From NCBI RefSeq assembly GCF_016808335.1, contig NC_053149.1, positions 15,737,714-15,801,713 on the forward strand: DNA of 64,000 bases, given 5' to 3'. Under the pieces are notes generated by a model. That model worked only from the letters and a program-made list of their open reading frames with translations, was not told where the DNA came from and searched no databases. Each line of letters begins with the position of its first letter. The stretch's first letter is position 1. The DNA comes from Panicum virgatum (lineage: Eukaryota > Streptophyta > Magnoliopsida > Poales > Poaceae). Of this stretch, positions 1 through 11,600 are shown in pieces. A program made the translations under genes and the position numbers.

Positions 1-242
1 TATCCAACAAATCCGGTCACTTTTCATCCACTAAACGCCTTGTGACCGGTAAAACGCAAAAGCCCTAGTTTATACCTTTGCCTTGAGTCCGAGCTTTGCT
101 TATCACCTCCAAAACTCCATACGTTCTCAACCAAATCTCTTTCACTTGTGGATCAACCTATACTCATTATCTCAAATGAATTCATTAATCCACAAACCGT
201 TGTCATTAATTACCAAAACTCGAATTAGGGGCCTAGATGCTT
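1..242 (-). repeat. Sirevirus-type copia LTR remnant
   Basis: The stretch ends in a motif (ggcctagatgctt, about 229-241) that matches the terminus of the intact Copia-B LTRs at 37484 and 48887. It also shares the nearby gttgtcattaat motif and two ccggt/accgg palindromic motifs near 13-50. In Copia-B this end is the start of the LTR on the minus strand, so the remnant is minus-oriented. It is cut at about 242, where a different repeat begins. No ORF in it looks real. Confidence 0.5.
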
Positions 243-343
243 TTAGGCTCTGCCGTCAAAAGGACCCGGTACACTAAGTAACTAGAAGCTGACCGACTCT
301 AAAGTGAGTTGGTGTAGATCCTCAACTTAGTAGGGCCGCCTCA
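243..343 (+). repeat. Copia LTR end fragment
   Basis: The sequence is recognisably the reverse complement of the first part of the solo LTR at 54004-54660: both share the stretch around cgactctaaagtgagttggt and the adjoining gtgtagatcctca. It ends in ccaaca at 343, as expected for an LTR terminus. It is a fragment with no partner LTR close by. Confidence 0.5.
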
Positions 344-2598
344 ATTTCCAACAATCACTAAAATAAAACTTATGTTGCAATTAAACTAATAACGTAAAAT
401 AATACTAACGTTATACGAGGTATTACATAGCTACTAGGTAAACTATTTTTCCTCTTGCCTTGCGTTAGTACATTCGTTCCCTCCAGTAACCAGCATACGC
501 ATGCTTGCACCTACGACAAAAATCATCTCGTCTCTTTCCATAAAAGCCTCTCAAGTCACCGTACCATGCCATAATTCCCAGACAATCATGACAGCGCCTA
601 CCTCCTTTGCCATAACTTCATCATTCCCTGGAAGCCACAGAGTACCCACACCATTGACCTTGAAAAGACCCGTCATGGCAGCACCCCCCTCGCTAAAAAT
701 CGGGGTCGCCACGCACAGTGCCGGCCGAGATTTTTTTTTCCGCCGAACCGCCTCACCCACTCACTCTCGCTCGCGCACGCGCGACACGCCGGCCCCACAA
801 CGGGACCGCGCACTGCCGCCGGCATCATGCCGTGCCGCCCACTCCCGCGTCCCCACCTCACCCACGCCGCTGCAGCGCCCTCGCCGGCTTTGCCGCCTCT
901 GCGCTTGCGCCTTCAGCGCTGCCACTGTTCGCGTTGACGACAAGCTGCCACAGCCCACGCCGTCGCCGTCCTTGCGCAACACCGCTGCTGCTCTCCTCGC
1001 CTATAAAAGGAGCAAGGCCGTGACGAGCCCCGTCACCAGCCCAAGCACACCGAGCCGCTTCGCTCCGCTAGCTGAACCACTCCTCCCGAGCCCAGCTCAC
1101 TCACGAAACGAAGCTTCAACAGTTGGCCCTCTTCCTCGAGCTGTTCCGCGCCAAGGTGAGATGGCAAGCAGCTCCCCCGACCATTAACTCCACTAATAAA
1201 GGCCCAAAACACCCCCAGGCCGTGAGCACTTAATCCAAATCATTCTACCAATCAATACTGTAAACTCAATATCTCCTTCATATCAACTCCTTTTCACGTA
1301 ACTCTTTTTCCTCCTATTTTCATCTCCATTTGAGCTTATTTTATTGCTTGCTTGTGTTTGTTTGCCGGTTGTGCCGTTCTCGCCCGTAGATCACGGAGTG
1401 ACCGAGGAGGAGCCTGCCAAGGAGCCAGAAGACCCGTACCACGAGAAGGAAGCCACCGCCGCCACCGACGCGTACGAAAGCGAAGGCAAGTCTCATCGAT
1501 CCTTTACGTTGACCATGATTGATCCTAAGTGAGGTTAAATAAAACTTGATAGACATAGGGATGGCATGAGATGAAACACTGAGAGAATGAGAGAAACCAC
1601 TGAATGAAGCCATGTTGCATGTTGATTTACTGCCAGACCTGCATGTTATCAGATCTTGTTAAATGATGAAACTGGGTTGGTAATGAGATCACGGCAGTAT
1701 GGGATGTGTTGGTGCATGCGCTACCGTGGTGGTAGACATGCGACCGAGCTCTGTCGTGGTGACATCTCGGGTTTGGTTGGTTATGGTTGTTGGCTGCCTT
1801 GATGAATCTTAAGGACCGTGTGTTGTGGTGCCATCTCACCTAACCTACTTTCAGTACGACCACATGAGCTTGTATGGGCAAGCTACCTAATCCCACTGGC
1901 TAACCTGGTAGTCGTCCGAGGTGGTTATGTTTGGGGTGAGACCTGGATTGGTCAAGACCCGGGGATTTGTGGGCGACTAGTCGGGGTTGAGCCACGGCTG
2001 GGTGTCGGCTATGACGGAGCCGTCTCTGGACGGTGAGGTGCGTGTGGGTAAAGCGTACAACCTCTGCAGAGTGTACAATCCATTTGAATGGTCCGTGTCC
2101 TCGGTTTGGACAGGTTACGGTGTGGACATCTCAACTAGTTGAGCCACCTAGCCCCTGAGATGGATAACTGTTTGGGTTACCTTTAATACTACATTTGTTA
2201 TTTATTCTGGTTGATTAATGAACCCTGGCATATTAATCTATAACTCCCTCCTCGTAAGGGTGAGGTGGGACTTGTTGAGTACCTTTGTACTCACCCCTGT
2301 TGATTTTTCTCCAGAGGATCCTGACTTTGTGCCAGAAGACTACGAGTAGATCTGTCCGCACCCAAGCTGATCGAGTGGAGCCGTGATGGATGAAGAGCTA
2401 GTCCTGCATGTCGCTGTGCTAGTTGTTATCCTATGGTTGTTCTGTGTAGCTTTGTGTTGTCACTTTACTCCTCATGTACGTGTTAAATAAAGCTCTGTAT
2501 GACTCTGGACTCCACTTGATGTAACATGTATTATGCCGGAGACCTTATTCGGTAATTAATACATGATTTAGCCTTGATCTTCGGATCGGGGCGCTTCA
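344..2598 (+). repeat. Gypsy-like LTR fragment with promoter and poly(A) region
   Basis: The block runs from AT-rich sequence through a GC-rich part with a TATA box (1002-1010) to a 3' part with an AATAAA-like signal (about 2486). It ends in cggatcggggcgcttca at 2598, an ending typical of grass gypsy LTRs. The left edge is uncertain. ORFs at 501-1187 and 718-1023 are compositionally biased and match nothing I recognise. No gag or pol is attached, so this is probably a solo or truncated LTR. Confidence 0.4.
1002..1010 (+). promoter_or_regulatory. TATA box (tataaaagg) of LTR-like promoter
   Basis: A clean TATAAAAGG lies about 170 bp upstream of a purine-rich leader and before the poly(A) region of the same block. 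This spacing fits an LTR U3/R boundary. It is inferred from sequence only. Confidence 0.5.
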
Positions 2599-4337
2599 GA
2601 CAGGGCAATAGCCCCATGCGCTCCGGCGGCGAGCATGCCGTGCAAGACCGCGTTGGGCCACGGCCCTTCCCCCAGACACCCTGCGCGCCCTTCCCTTCCC
2701 TAGAGGCAGAGACCGGCGGCGGCAGCACCAACCCCGACAAGGGGTGGCCACGGCGACCGGCGATGCAAGGACCACGGGCCCCCAAACCAACTAACAGATG
2801 AGCACCACCACGGCGCCAAGAACCTAACCAACCACTTTTCCCTAACCTAAAACAACCGGAGCTGACCTCTCCACTGCGGCACCCCATGGTCGCGGCTCGG
2901 CCATGGCGGCAACGCCCGTTTCGTCCGCCCTGAGCACGGAACGAGCCTACCAACTGCTCATACACCTTCCACATACACTCCATATTCTTCTTGACCCATT
3001 GAATCGAACTAAAACGACCGGACCATGGAACTCACCGGTGCTTCTCACGGCACAGCACGATAACTCGAGGAAGAAGATGATTTCGGACCCTAAGCTGCGG
3101 TGAAGGATTTGGCTCTGGAAGGGTTCGGACGGATTAGGAGTGATCCTGAGAGGTGGTTTGTGCGAGGAATTGGACAGCGATTGGGCGAGGATGATGAATT
3201 TGACAAGAACAGAGAGCTCGGTGTGAGGGAACAAAATGGCGGGAAGGTGAGCAATTGGATATGTCCGGGCAGTATCTCTTTAAAATTTCACCGCCCAACA
3301 CTCGCCACCTCATGCTGATTCATCCCACGCTAGCTCGAGCTCGAATCGCCGCGTGGATGGGTTAAAAAAAATACCGCCTTCCATCAGCGGCAAGCAGCTG
3401 CGTGGCGCAGCTCTGCTCTGCCCTTTCTCTGTTGAAGTCTGAATCTGTTGTTATTCAGTGAAAACTCCATACTTTGAGCCTCTATTTCTCCAAATTCCAC
3501 TACCAAACTTTGAAATTATCCAAAATAGCTCTAACATTTGTCTAAAACTTTTCTTTCCGGCATCTCCTCAAATTCGGCCTCTAAGATAGTCAAAATTTGC
3601 TCTGAACATGGCTGGTTAAGACGAGATTCAGAAATTCAGCAATTTCATTTCATTTACCAGTTTTTGAATTTAATTTTATACACTTTTCTGCACTTTTCTA
3701 TACACTCTGAATCCTGAACATCCAAGTTTCCATTTTGGTACTTGTTACACAAAGTTGCTACATCAAATATCCTTTTATTCACTCCCAAACTCAGCCATTT
3801 ATCACTGTCTTTCAGCAATTCAGACTTAACTAATTTCAGCTAGCTCTTGAATTCAGAAACAGCCCAACATTGCAACTTAGAGCTTTGATTAAAAATATGA
3901 TTCTTAACATTTTACACTGAACTACTTGACTAAAATAATTCTTGGCACTCTAGTTTTATTTTCAGTCCTTCACATCTCAAAGTTTGCATACAAATGTATT
4001 CAGCAAGTGGGTCCAAACTTGGTTAATCACTGCTGTTTTCAGACTTGACAATTTTCAGACCTCAAACATCACACTCCAATTTCTCCTCTTTTGTCTTTTC
4101 TTTTGAGGCACTTACAACTTGGATTCAATTCCAACATTGCTTCCACTAAGTTTTAGATACTTCAAACTTTCCATTATTTATTTTTATCAAAATTTCCAAC
4201 TTTTGAAACCTTAAATCTTGACTTGGTCAACTTTGATCCAAAAATGACATTTAGCTCATAATGACTCGTTCATCTCCAAATGTCTTGCTTAACAACTTAA
4301 TGACCATCTTAGGAACTAAATCACCCTGGGTGTTACA
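2599..4337 (-). repeat. Inverted gypsy-like LTR or leader fragment
   Basis: On the minus strand the block begins TGTAACACCC at 4337, a frequent start of grass gypsy LTRs. AT-rich sequence follows (4337-3430), then a GC-rich part (3330-2600) with weak ORFs (for example 2531-2983, minus) that show no domain. It meets the plus-oriented LTR end at 2598 head to tail in opposite orientation, which suggests rearrangement or nested insertion. No coding domain was found. Confidence 0.35.
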
Positions 4338-5389
4338 GCCACCCCTTCGCAGCTTCTCCCCACCAGTATGTGCCTTTGGTGAGGTTCACGACCCCCTGGT
4401 CCAACCCATGCGCGTGCCCCCGCCCCTTCCCAGGCGCATCCTCACCAGTGATGCACCGTGCCATTCATGATTCCAAATGGTGTTGTTGCCAAGTGCTTAT
4501 CTCCTTGTGCAGTATGCACTTCCGAAAAAAAGATCTTGGATGGAACACATCCTCTTTTATGATGGACGGGTAGAGGTGGATTTTACTGAATATGCCTGCA
4601 AAAATGATCACACTATGATCGCATAAATCTTTAAAAAATGGTTTTTATCCTTAGTAAAGAGGAAGAAGATCCATATCCTGTCTTCGTTGCTGACTTGCTT
4701 GACTATTTATTAGATTGCCCACTAGGTGACAAATCAAATAGTGCTGCTGCTATTACATTCCTAGTTAACCATCCTGCATCGACTACTTTTATGGATCAGA
4801 TTGAGCAAATGCACTACACTGGATAGCTGGTAGATATGCTTACTAAATTTCAGAAGTTTGAATTTGACAAATCAGTTGGAAACTATTATCCTTGGGGAAA
4901 AAGAGGTTAAGAAGTTCCTGCAATGTATGATACTTTAGTGTATGATCCTTTTCGGAAGGTTGATGAACCAAAAGCTGCCTCACATGCTGAGATCCCAAGG
5001 ATACTGAGATACTAAGGAGTTGCTTGAAATTTGCTACAAACCAATTCAGGCATACAAGACTTGATGTAAGTGGATGCTCTTTTTTTTTGCAATATTATCA
5101 CTTATGGACATGATTATCTAATACGCAAATGTACGTTGCTATCGATAACTTTTGTTGGAGAGAGTTGAAGCCTGATTTTCTTTTGAATTTGGTGGACTTT
5201 TTACCCATGATTCTACGAGGAATTGTTTATATTTTTGAAGGATCCCTACATTTGAAATCGTGATGTTGTAAGTTTACAAGTTCTCCTTTTTAATTGTTTG
5301 GTATTATATAGGCGCACTAATGTTTCTTTACATATTTCTTCCCCTTTTTCGGGTGACAAAGCCTAAACCTTTCTCGCTAATTTTTAATA
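4338..5389 (+). pseudogene. Unidentified coding remnant
   Basis: Plus-strand frames around 4540-5000 read like a decayed protein. One segment includes VDFTEYACKNDHTMIA (about 4570-4625), and an ORF at 4638-4826 contains PYPVFVADLLDYLLDCP. After its stop at 4826, further protein-like sequence (KFQKFEFDKSVGNYYPWGKR) continues to about 4905. Frame changes and stops separate the pieces and no introns are evident, so it may be a processed pseudogene or gene fragment carried by a repeat. I could not place the family. Confidence 0.3.
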
Positions 5390-5748
5390 GATCACAACTT
5401 ATATAATAAGTAACTATGGAGAGGTCAACTTTTACAAGAACACAACAATACTACACAAAATCCCCTTTTTAGTGGCTAGCCTAGCACTCACCGTTCTCTC
5501 TTGCTCTCTACTAGCACTACCATCTCTCTTCTTCCATGCTCATGGATGAATGCCATGGCAAGGGAGGGATCTTTATTTATAGGCCAAGGGGGACCATGGT
5601 ACCAAGACAAATGTCCCATTTCTAAAGAATTCCTAAATAGAATATCATTTTTTAATTTTACTTATTATTAACTCTAGAGTGCTCCATGGACAATATCTCA
5701 TTCTTGCATGGTGGATACTGATCTAGAAGATTGCCTTGCTCTTTTCAA
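5390..5748 (-). repeat. Copia LTR fragment
   Basis: The segment is similar in order and wording to the second half of the solo LTR at 54004-54660, from tagatcacaactta through a Met-rich TATA-like region to a ttca end. It is followed by a polypurine tract on the minus strand (gagggggag, about 5753-5761) and by copia pol sequence on the minus strand. That identifies it as the 3' LTR side of a minus-strand copia element. Confidence 0.55.
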
Positions 5749-5757
5749 AACTCCCCC

Positions 5758-5982
5758 TCAAGGCAACCTTCTCTTTAGAGATGTCTTGCAGGACATGACG
5801 AGTGCCTTTCGAAAGTTCTCAAACTTTGCCTTGTGTAGGCCCTTGTTGAGGATATCAACAATCTGCTCATCTATCTTGGTAGGCACCATCTTAATATCTC
5901 TCTTAAAAACCTTTTGTCTTATGTAGTTATAGTGAACTTCTATGTGCTTGGTCCTTACGTGGAATAAGAGATTTTCCTCCAA
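5758..5982 (-). pseudogene. Copia pol C-terminal remnant (RNase H end)
   Basis: The minus-strand frame contains RTKHIEVHYNYIRQKV and DILNKGLHKAKFENFRKALVM. These correspond to the HARTKHIEVHYHFIRE and DIFTKGL motifs at the C-terminus of Ty1/copia polyproteins. It directly abuts the PPT and LTR fragment on its left. The rest of the polyprotein is missing or scrambled to the right, where a MITE interrupts it. The fragment is not expected to be functional. Confidence 0.75.
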
Positions 5983-6089
5983 ATTGGTAGAAGATAGATT
6001 ATCATAGAAAATCCTTACTTGGTATTCTGGCGGCTAGTGGAGATCCTTCATTAACTGCTTGAGCCCGGTGCTTTCTTGTGCTGCTATAT

Positions 6090-6299
6090 GGCCGTGTTTG
6101 GGACAGCGGTGGCGACGCTTAAACGCGATAAGCGGAAAAAATCCCGCCGAACGCCTCGCGTCAGACGCGCGTTCACCCAACGCCTGCAGCGCAAAACGCG
6201 GATCTTTGAACTGCGCGGAGGAAAATCGGAGAAGCGAGCTCCGAGCTGCGTTCGCGTTTAAGCGACGCGCTGCTTGTGCCCGCGGTCCCAAACAGGGCC
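6090..6299. mobile_element. MITE-like terminal-inverted-repeat element, 210 bp
   Basis: The ends are near-perfect inverted repeats: GGCCGTGTTTGGGA at 6090-6103 and the reverse complement of GGCCCTGTTTGGGA at 6286-6299. A subterminal inverted stretch (gcttaaacgcg) extends the symmetry. The element is flanked by TATAT at 6085-6089 and 6300-6304. It has no coding capacity. Its GC content is far above the surrounding copia remnant, into which it inserted. I cannot assign the superfamily because a 5-bp duplication is unusual for plant MITEs. Confidence 0.7.
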
Positions 6300-6304
6300 T
6301 ATAT

Positions 6305-8660
6305 GTTTCATGTGCTCTTTGGTTCTTGATGATGATAATACTTGCCTCACTTGTGATAATTATGATACCTTGCTTGATGTGAATGATGATATTATTTTCC
6401 TATGGTCTTATTTGCACTTCATGCATTGAATTGGAAAAATGGAATTTTGACTTTGAAGCGAATGTGCGATGATATGAGCGCCAAGTTGGTTGAGCACAAT
6501 GAGATGAGTGCCAACCTTGAGAAAGAAAATGAACTCTTGCGAACCACATATGGCAAGTGCATTGAGAAGGAGATGAATAATTTGAAAAATGCTCCATGTG
6601 GTACATGTGATTGCGTCAAATTTTAAAATGAGGTTTTGGTCAAAAGGTGCAAGAGTTTTGGTGCCAAGTCTCTTGATTCATGCAACTCTTGTCGATCTGA
6701 TGTTGGTGTTTTCGAAATTTCTTCTTCCCAACCTGTCAGATCCAGGGTAGCAGGACTGCTCAGAGTCATAGAATGTTCTAGGATAAGAGATTGCACATGG
6801 GACATACCTTATGCCATTGTAACTACTTGGACACGAGTAGAACTAGTCGTTCAACATCCAGCTGGCCGACACTAGGGAGCTGGAGGCATCTGCGCTTGCA
6901 ATAAGGCGAAGCAACTATCTCGACAAATCCGTCGACAACCTCATGAGATGTTGCTCCCCAACCTCGCTAAGGAGATCGAGACGGAGTCCGTTCTCAACAC
7001 GACTTCAACTCGTACTACACCAGACTTCCTCTGATCGAATTCAATCCAATTGGAGGAACACCGCAATTGATTCTCTTTCGGGTTGCGCAACACGGCCTCT
7101 GTCTACCAGAAAGCTGTCCAGTGTGAGTCCCTCTCCTCATTGGAGGACTTGGATCGCTTACTCAAGATCAGAGAGGAGGACGCCACTGCCTGTCGGTACC
7201 CCCCCCCATCTTCGACAAATACTTGGACTCGGATGACGATCCTGAAATCTTCTCGGGTAGTGTCATCTGGGTCTGACCATAACCAGAACGCCACAAGGCC
7301 GCTTTGTGTACTGGAAGGACATGGAGCCCTCTGATCTACTTGACGACTCCCGCCTCGTGGCCTACATCCTAGAAGGAGCCGACGATACCATGCTGGTCGA
7401 CTACTAGTCATGATGGGTACTCCCCGGAGCGACACATCTTCATGGCCACTATTGGAGATTCTGACAATGACCCGTACACCAACGAACTACTCGAGAACAT
7501 CTCCGACGATGAGCGTACGGCGGACGCCCCTAAAGCTGCGTAGGGCTCTAACATTCACTGATGCAGAGGTTGAGCACTACCTATCATCCGAGGATGACGG
7601 GCTTTCCGAACCAAAAGGTGTTGAAGCATGGGACATCGATGAACCATGAGACATGCAATTTCTTAGCTCTAGTTCCATCTTCCAAGTAGATTATGTGGCA
7701 ATGTGGCCAACACAAATTTCCAGAACTCGTAGAAGGTTCAGGTGCATTACATATTCTACCACAAGCGGCTTATTTACGACTCCATCACATTCTTGGATTA
7801 TATTTGCTGCACGCATGTTTTTATCAAGAACATCTCAAGCATATATCATGGAGCATCTTTTGAAATTTTGCATTATACAGGAGCCAAGGCAACGTCTTTT
7901 GAAATTTTGCCCAATTTATGCATACATGCTTTCTCACTTTACCATTGGTTAGGAAAAGATAGTTCATTTTTCCTTGTGTCATGGAGCCATAGCCTTCTTT
8001 TCAGTCTGATGATATTTGGCTGGAAACACGCCAGAACTTCACACTTGTGTATACCATTTTCTTGGGTGACTGTTGTCATCATACAGCAAAGTTGTTGACT
8101 TGTTGCGTACGTACTTTTTATCGCCAGAAGTTCCTTGTGTCATACTTTTGTTGTGTACATAATTTTTCCTTGTGTCATGGAGCCATAGCCTTCTTTGACT
8201 GCAGAGATCTTGGCGCCGCACAGCGCAGCTGTGGTGGTGTAGGTTGTAGGGGCGCGCAGAGGCAGCAGGAGGGAGCCCAAGGTGGAGTGCGGGAGGGATC
8301 GGCCTGCCTTCGAGGGACTTCGTGGTGTGTTTGTTAAAACATAAACATTTCCAAGATGGACGAAAATGATTTGCTGAGTCCCAGCAAGATATGCATAAAC
8401 TTTGGGTAACATTTCAAACCGAGGCGAAAAGGGATTTTCCGAGTCCCAGCAAGTTATGCAGAACTTCCAGTAATTCAGTGTGCGTATAAAAATAAATGTT
8501 GTTATTTACAGCTCAAAAGGGAAACCGTCGCTAGTAAGGTTCCAGATGAATAACTCAAACGATCAGCGAGAGGATGAAGGTAACAGTTGATCTGTGGAGC
8601 GGCAACACCCGGGGTATCTATCTAGAGTGGTTGATGATAACCATGTATCAGTCGGAGCTA
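6305..8660. other. Repeat-derived sequence without a supported gene
   Basis: The plus frame 6402-6626 resembles a retroelement gag linker (LEKENELLRTTYGKCIEKEM), but nothing continues it. 6636-7650 has only short open frames with no motif. A direct repeat of about 42 bp (tttttccttgtgtcatggag and following bases) occurs at about 7969 and again at about 8163. A second short direct repeat (gagtcccagcaag) occurs near 8376 and 8439. The region downstream of the THG1 stop, 8660 leftward, should hold its 3' UTR. Confidence 0.4.
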
Positions 8661-8663
8661 CTA

Positions 8664-11600
8664 ATTGCATTTAGTCATTATCCAAGGGTGCTTTCGTCAG
8701 AATCCAGGTCCCAGGTCAACGTGGTCCACTTTCACATCCCACACTTCTCTTGCGGTGCCATTGTCGCCACCCTCCGCCTCCGCAAGTTCTTCCACCTGTA
8801 GACATTTACGATGGGCCCATTTAAATGACAATAATCTGAAAGTAAGAGCATTAGAGTATATCTTTTGCCGCATAGCAGCAGCACGATTGATTGCAACAAG
8901 ACGGGGACACTAAATCTGGAGGTAACTTGGCTGCCAAGTTTCACTTAAGTGGAGTGATGTAAATGCACTACTTTATTGATTTTATTTTGGAATCAATTGG
9001 GACCTAACAATTGCAGGTGTCGGTACCCTTTAGCAGGGATACCCACTCTTACTGCAGCAAGGTAGGACCTGCGTAGTTATCCGTAACTGCGTGGAAGGGA
9101 CAGAGTAGCCAGGCCCCACGGGCCAGGCTCTTCCCTCACTAGGCCAACGGCCCCGGACCCGCTCCCCGCCTGGGGATGGGTCCGGAGACGCCACGTGCCT
9201 CTAAGCAAGGGAAGACCCGAGCTGACGGCCGGGACCTCGGACCCCCATAGGGGTCCGGGACCTCCTGCGAGCCCGGACCCCCCTTTTTCCCGCATAGGGG
9301 TCCGGGGCTGCCACGTGGCCCGAAGGCACGGGCTCGAGCGCGAGCCTTCCGCTGGAAGACTCGCGCGCCCACTACATTTAATGCAAGTGGACAAGACGTG
9401 CTCTGCCGCCGCGGTATGCGAGACAGCTTTTGTCAGGCCTCGCTGTGCACCGCGTATTACCAAGGTGCACAGTGCAGCCGCCTGTGCCGCGCCCGCGCAG
9501 AGCCCGTCTGCCGCATTAAATGGATACGACGGCACGACACTTTTCCATCATGCCGCCTACGCCGCAAGCTACACAGCCCGCTTAAGCTACGTGGCAGGCG
9601 ACGCCACTTGCTACGTCAGGTTCCGTCCCGACAAGACAGCACCAGGACATGATGGACGAAGGGCTCCGGGAGCAGGCAAGGGGACCCAGAGAGAGATCTC
9701 CTTTGCCTGCGACGCCATAATGTATGAACAGTACGTTATTTTATACTACATCGTTGGACCCACCTGTCGGGGACCCAACAGCTGTGTACGCGCCCCCTTG
9801 AGATATAAAAGGGAGGCGCTCGCTGTGCACATGACATCTCCAGACGGACACAAACTCTCGCAACTCTCACACTCTCGTCGGAAGGCAATACAACACACAG
9901 TGGACGTAGGGTATTACGCTCCGGCGGCCCGAACCACTCTAAATCTTGCTGTGTTCATCGTGTTCTTGGGTGAGATCGATCTAGACTAGCTAACCCCCGA
10001 GTATACACCCTCTGGGCTAGGGCGGGTGCCTTCCGCCACCCGGCTGTGGTTTGCAGCACCACGACATTTGGCGCGCCAGGTAGGGGCCCTTTACCTGGTC
10101 GCAGTTCATCTCTTCTTCGTCCCCATGGTTCGCGTGGACGACGTGGAGATGACGGAGGGTGTGGCGTCCTCCACGCCACATGCCTCTCGTGTTCCAGCTC
10201 CAGGGGCAACTGTGTCTGTGGAGCAGCCACCGTTGGCGGCGGCGCGCGCCGCTCGCCGGCAAGAGTCAGGGCGCCCATCAAGGGCCCCCTCACAGGCTGC
10301 GAGCGGCGGAGCGCTGGCAGCGGCTAGGGAGTTGCTTCGCAACCCTCCGGCTGAGGCAGCCTCGCCAGACGCCCTGAAGCAGTGGCGGGACGACGTTGAC
10401 CGTCTCCTCCACCTGGCTCAGGCCCCCTCCAGTTCTGCAAGGACTGGGCAACGACCTCCGCCCGGCAACGCGGTGGTACCTTACCGCCAGTGTCAGGGCG
10501 GGGCGTCGGCGTCCGTGCGCTCCCCTACCGTGAGGGGTGCACGAACAGAAGACTTGCGGGCGGAGCTCAACCGCCGGCGCGCGGGAGAGGATGCCCGCGT
10601 CTCCGTCGAGAGGGCGCGAGAGCGCCGCCTCAACATTGAGGGTCGCAACCTCAATGCTGATCTGGACGCGGTGGCACCCAGGCCTACGGTGAACGCCCGG
10701 ATACAGTCAGGCGCACCAGTGGCTGGGGTGGGCTGTGCTGCACTTGCGGAGCACCTCCGCGCCGTGGCGTGGCCGCCCAAGTTCCGCCCCCACCTGCCGG
10801 AAAAGTACGACGGTACCACTAACCCGTCGGAATTCCTGCAGGTGTACGTTACCGCCATCACGGCGGCTGGTGGTAACGGCGCCGTCATGGCAAGCTACTT
10901 TCATGTAGCCTTGTCTGGGCCAGCCCGAACCTGGCTCATGAACCTCACACCTGGGACGATCCAGTCCTGAGAAGAGCTCTGTGCGAGGTTCACAGCGAAC
11001 TTCGCCAGTGCATACCAGCAGCATGGTGTGGAGGCACACCTTCACGCCGTGAGGCAAAAACCCGGGGAAACGCTCCGGGCCTTCATCTCGCGCTTCACCA
11101 AGGTACGGGGTACCATTCCTCGTATCTCAGATGCATCTATTATCACTGCTTTCCGCCAGGGGGTACGTGATGCGAAGATGCTCGAGAAGCTGGCGACGCA
11201 CAAGGTGGAAAGCGTCACAACGCTTTTCTCCCTGGCAGATAAGTGTGCCAGGGCCGCTGAGGGCCGTGCATGGCACTCAGCCCCCCAAGACGGAGACGCC
11301 AAGGCTGGTGGCTCCAGTGCTACCGCTCAGGGCGGTGGCAAGAAAAAGAAGAACAAGAACCGGGGTCGCGGGGAACCGCATCCTGGCGGACCAGTCGTTG
11401 CAGCGGCAGCGCCAGCGGCGGCACCAGCTGCGGCGGCAGCAGCTGGGGGCCAGAATGCACACGGCAAACGCCCTCGCCCGCAAGGTGGAAGCGGAGGTTC
11501 ATGCCCAGTGCATCCCACCGCTCGCCACAGCGCCGCTGACTGCCGTGAGATCCAGAAGCTCGCGAAGCGGGTCAGTGGGCGGCGTGAGCAGTCCTCCAAG

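Noticed and set aside
501..1187. 228-residue ORF near the left end
   Set aside because: It spans an LTR-like promoter region, has biased composition and no motif, and overlaps other open frames on both strands.
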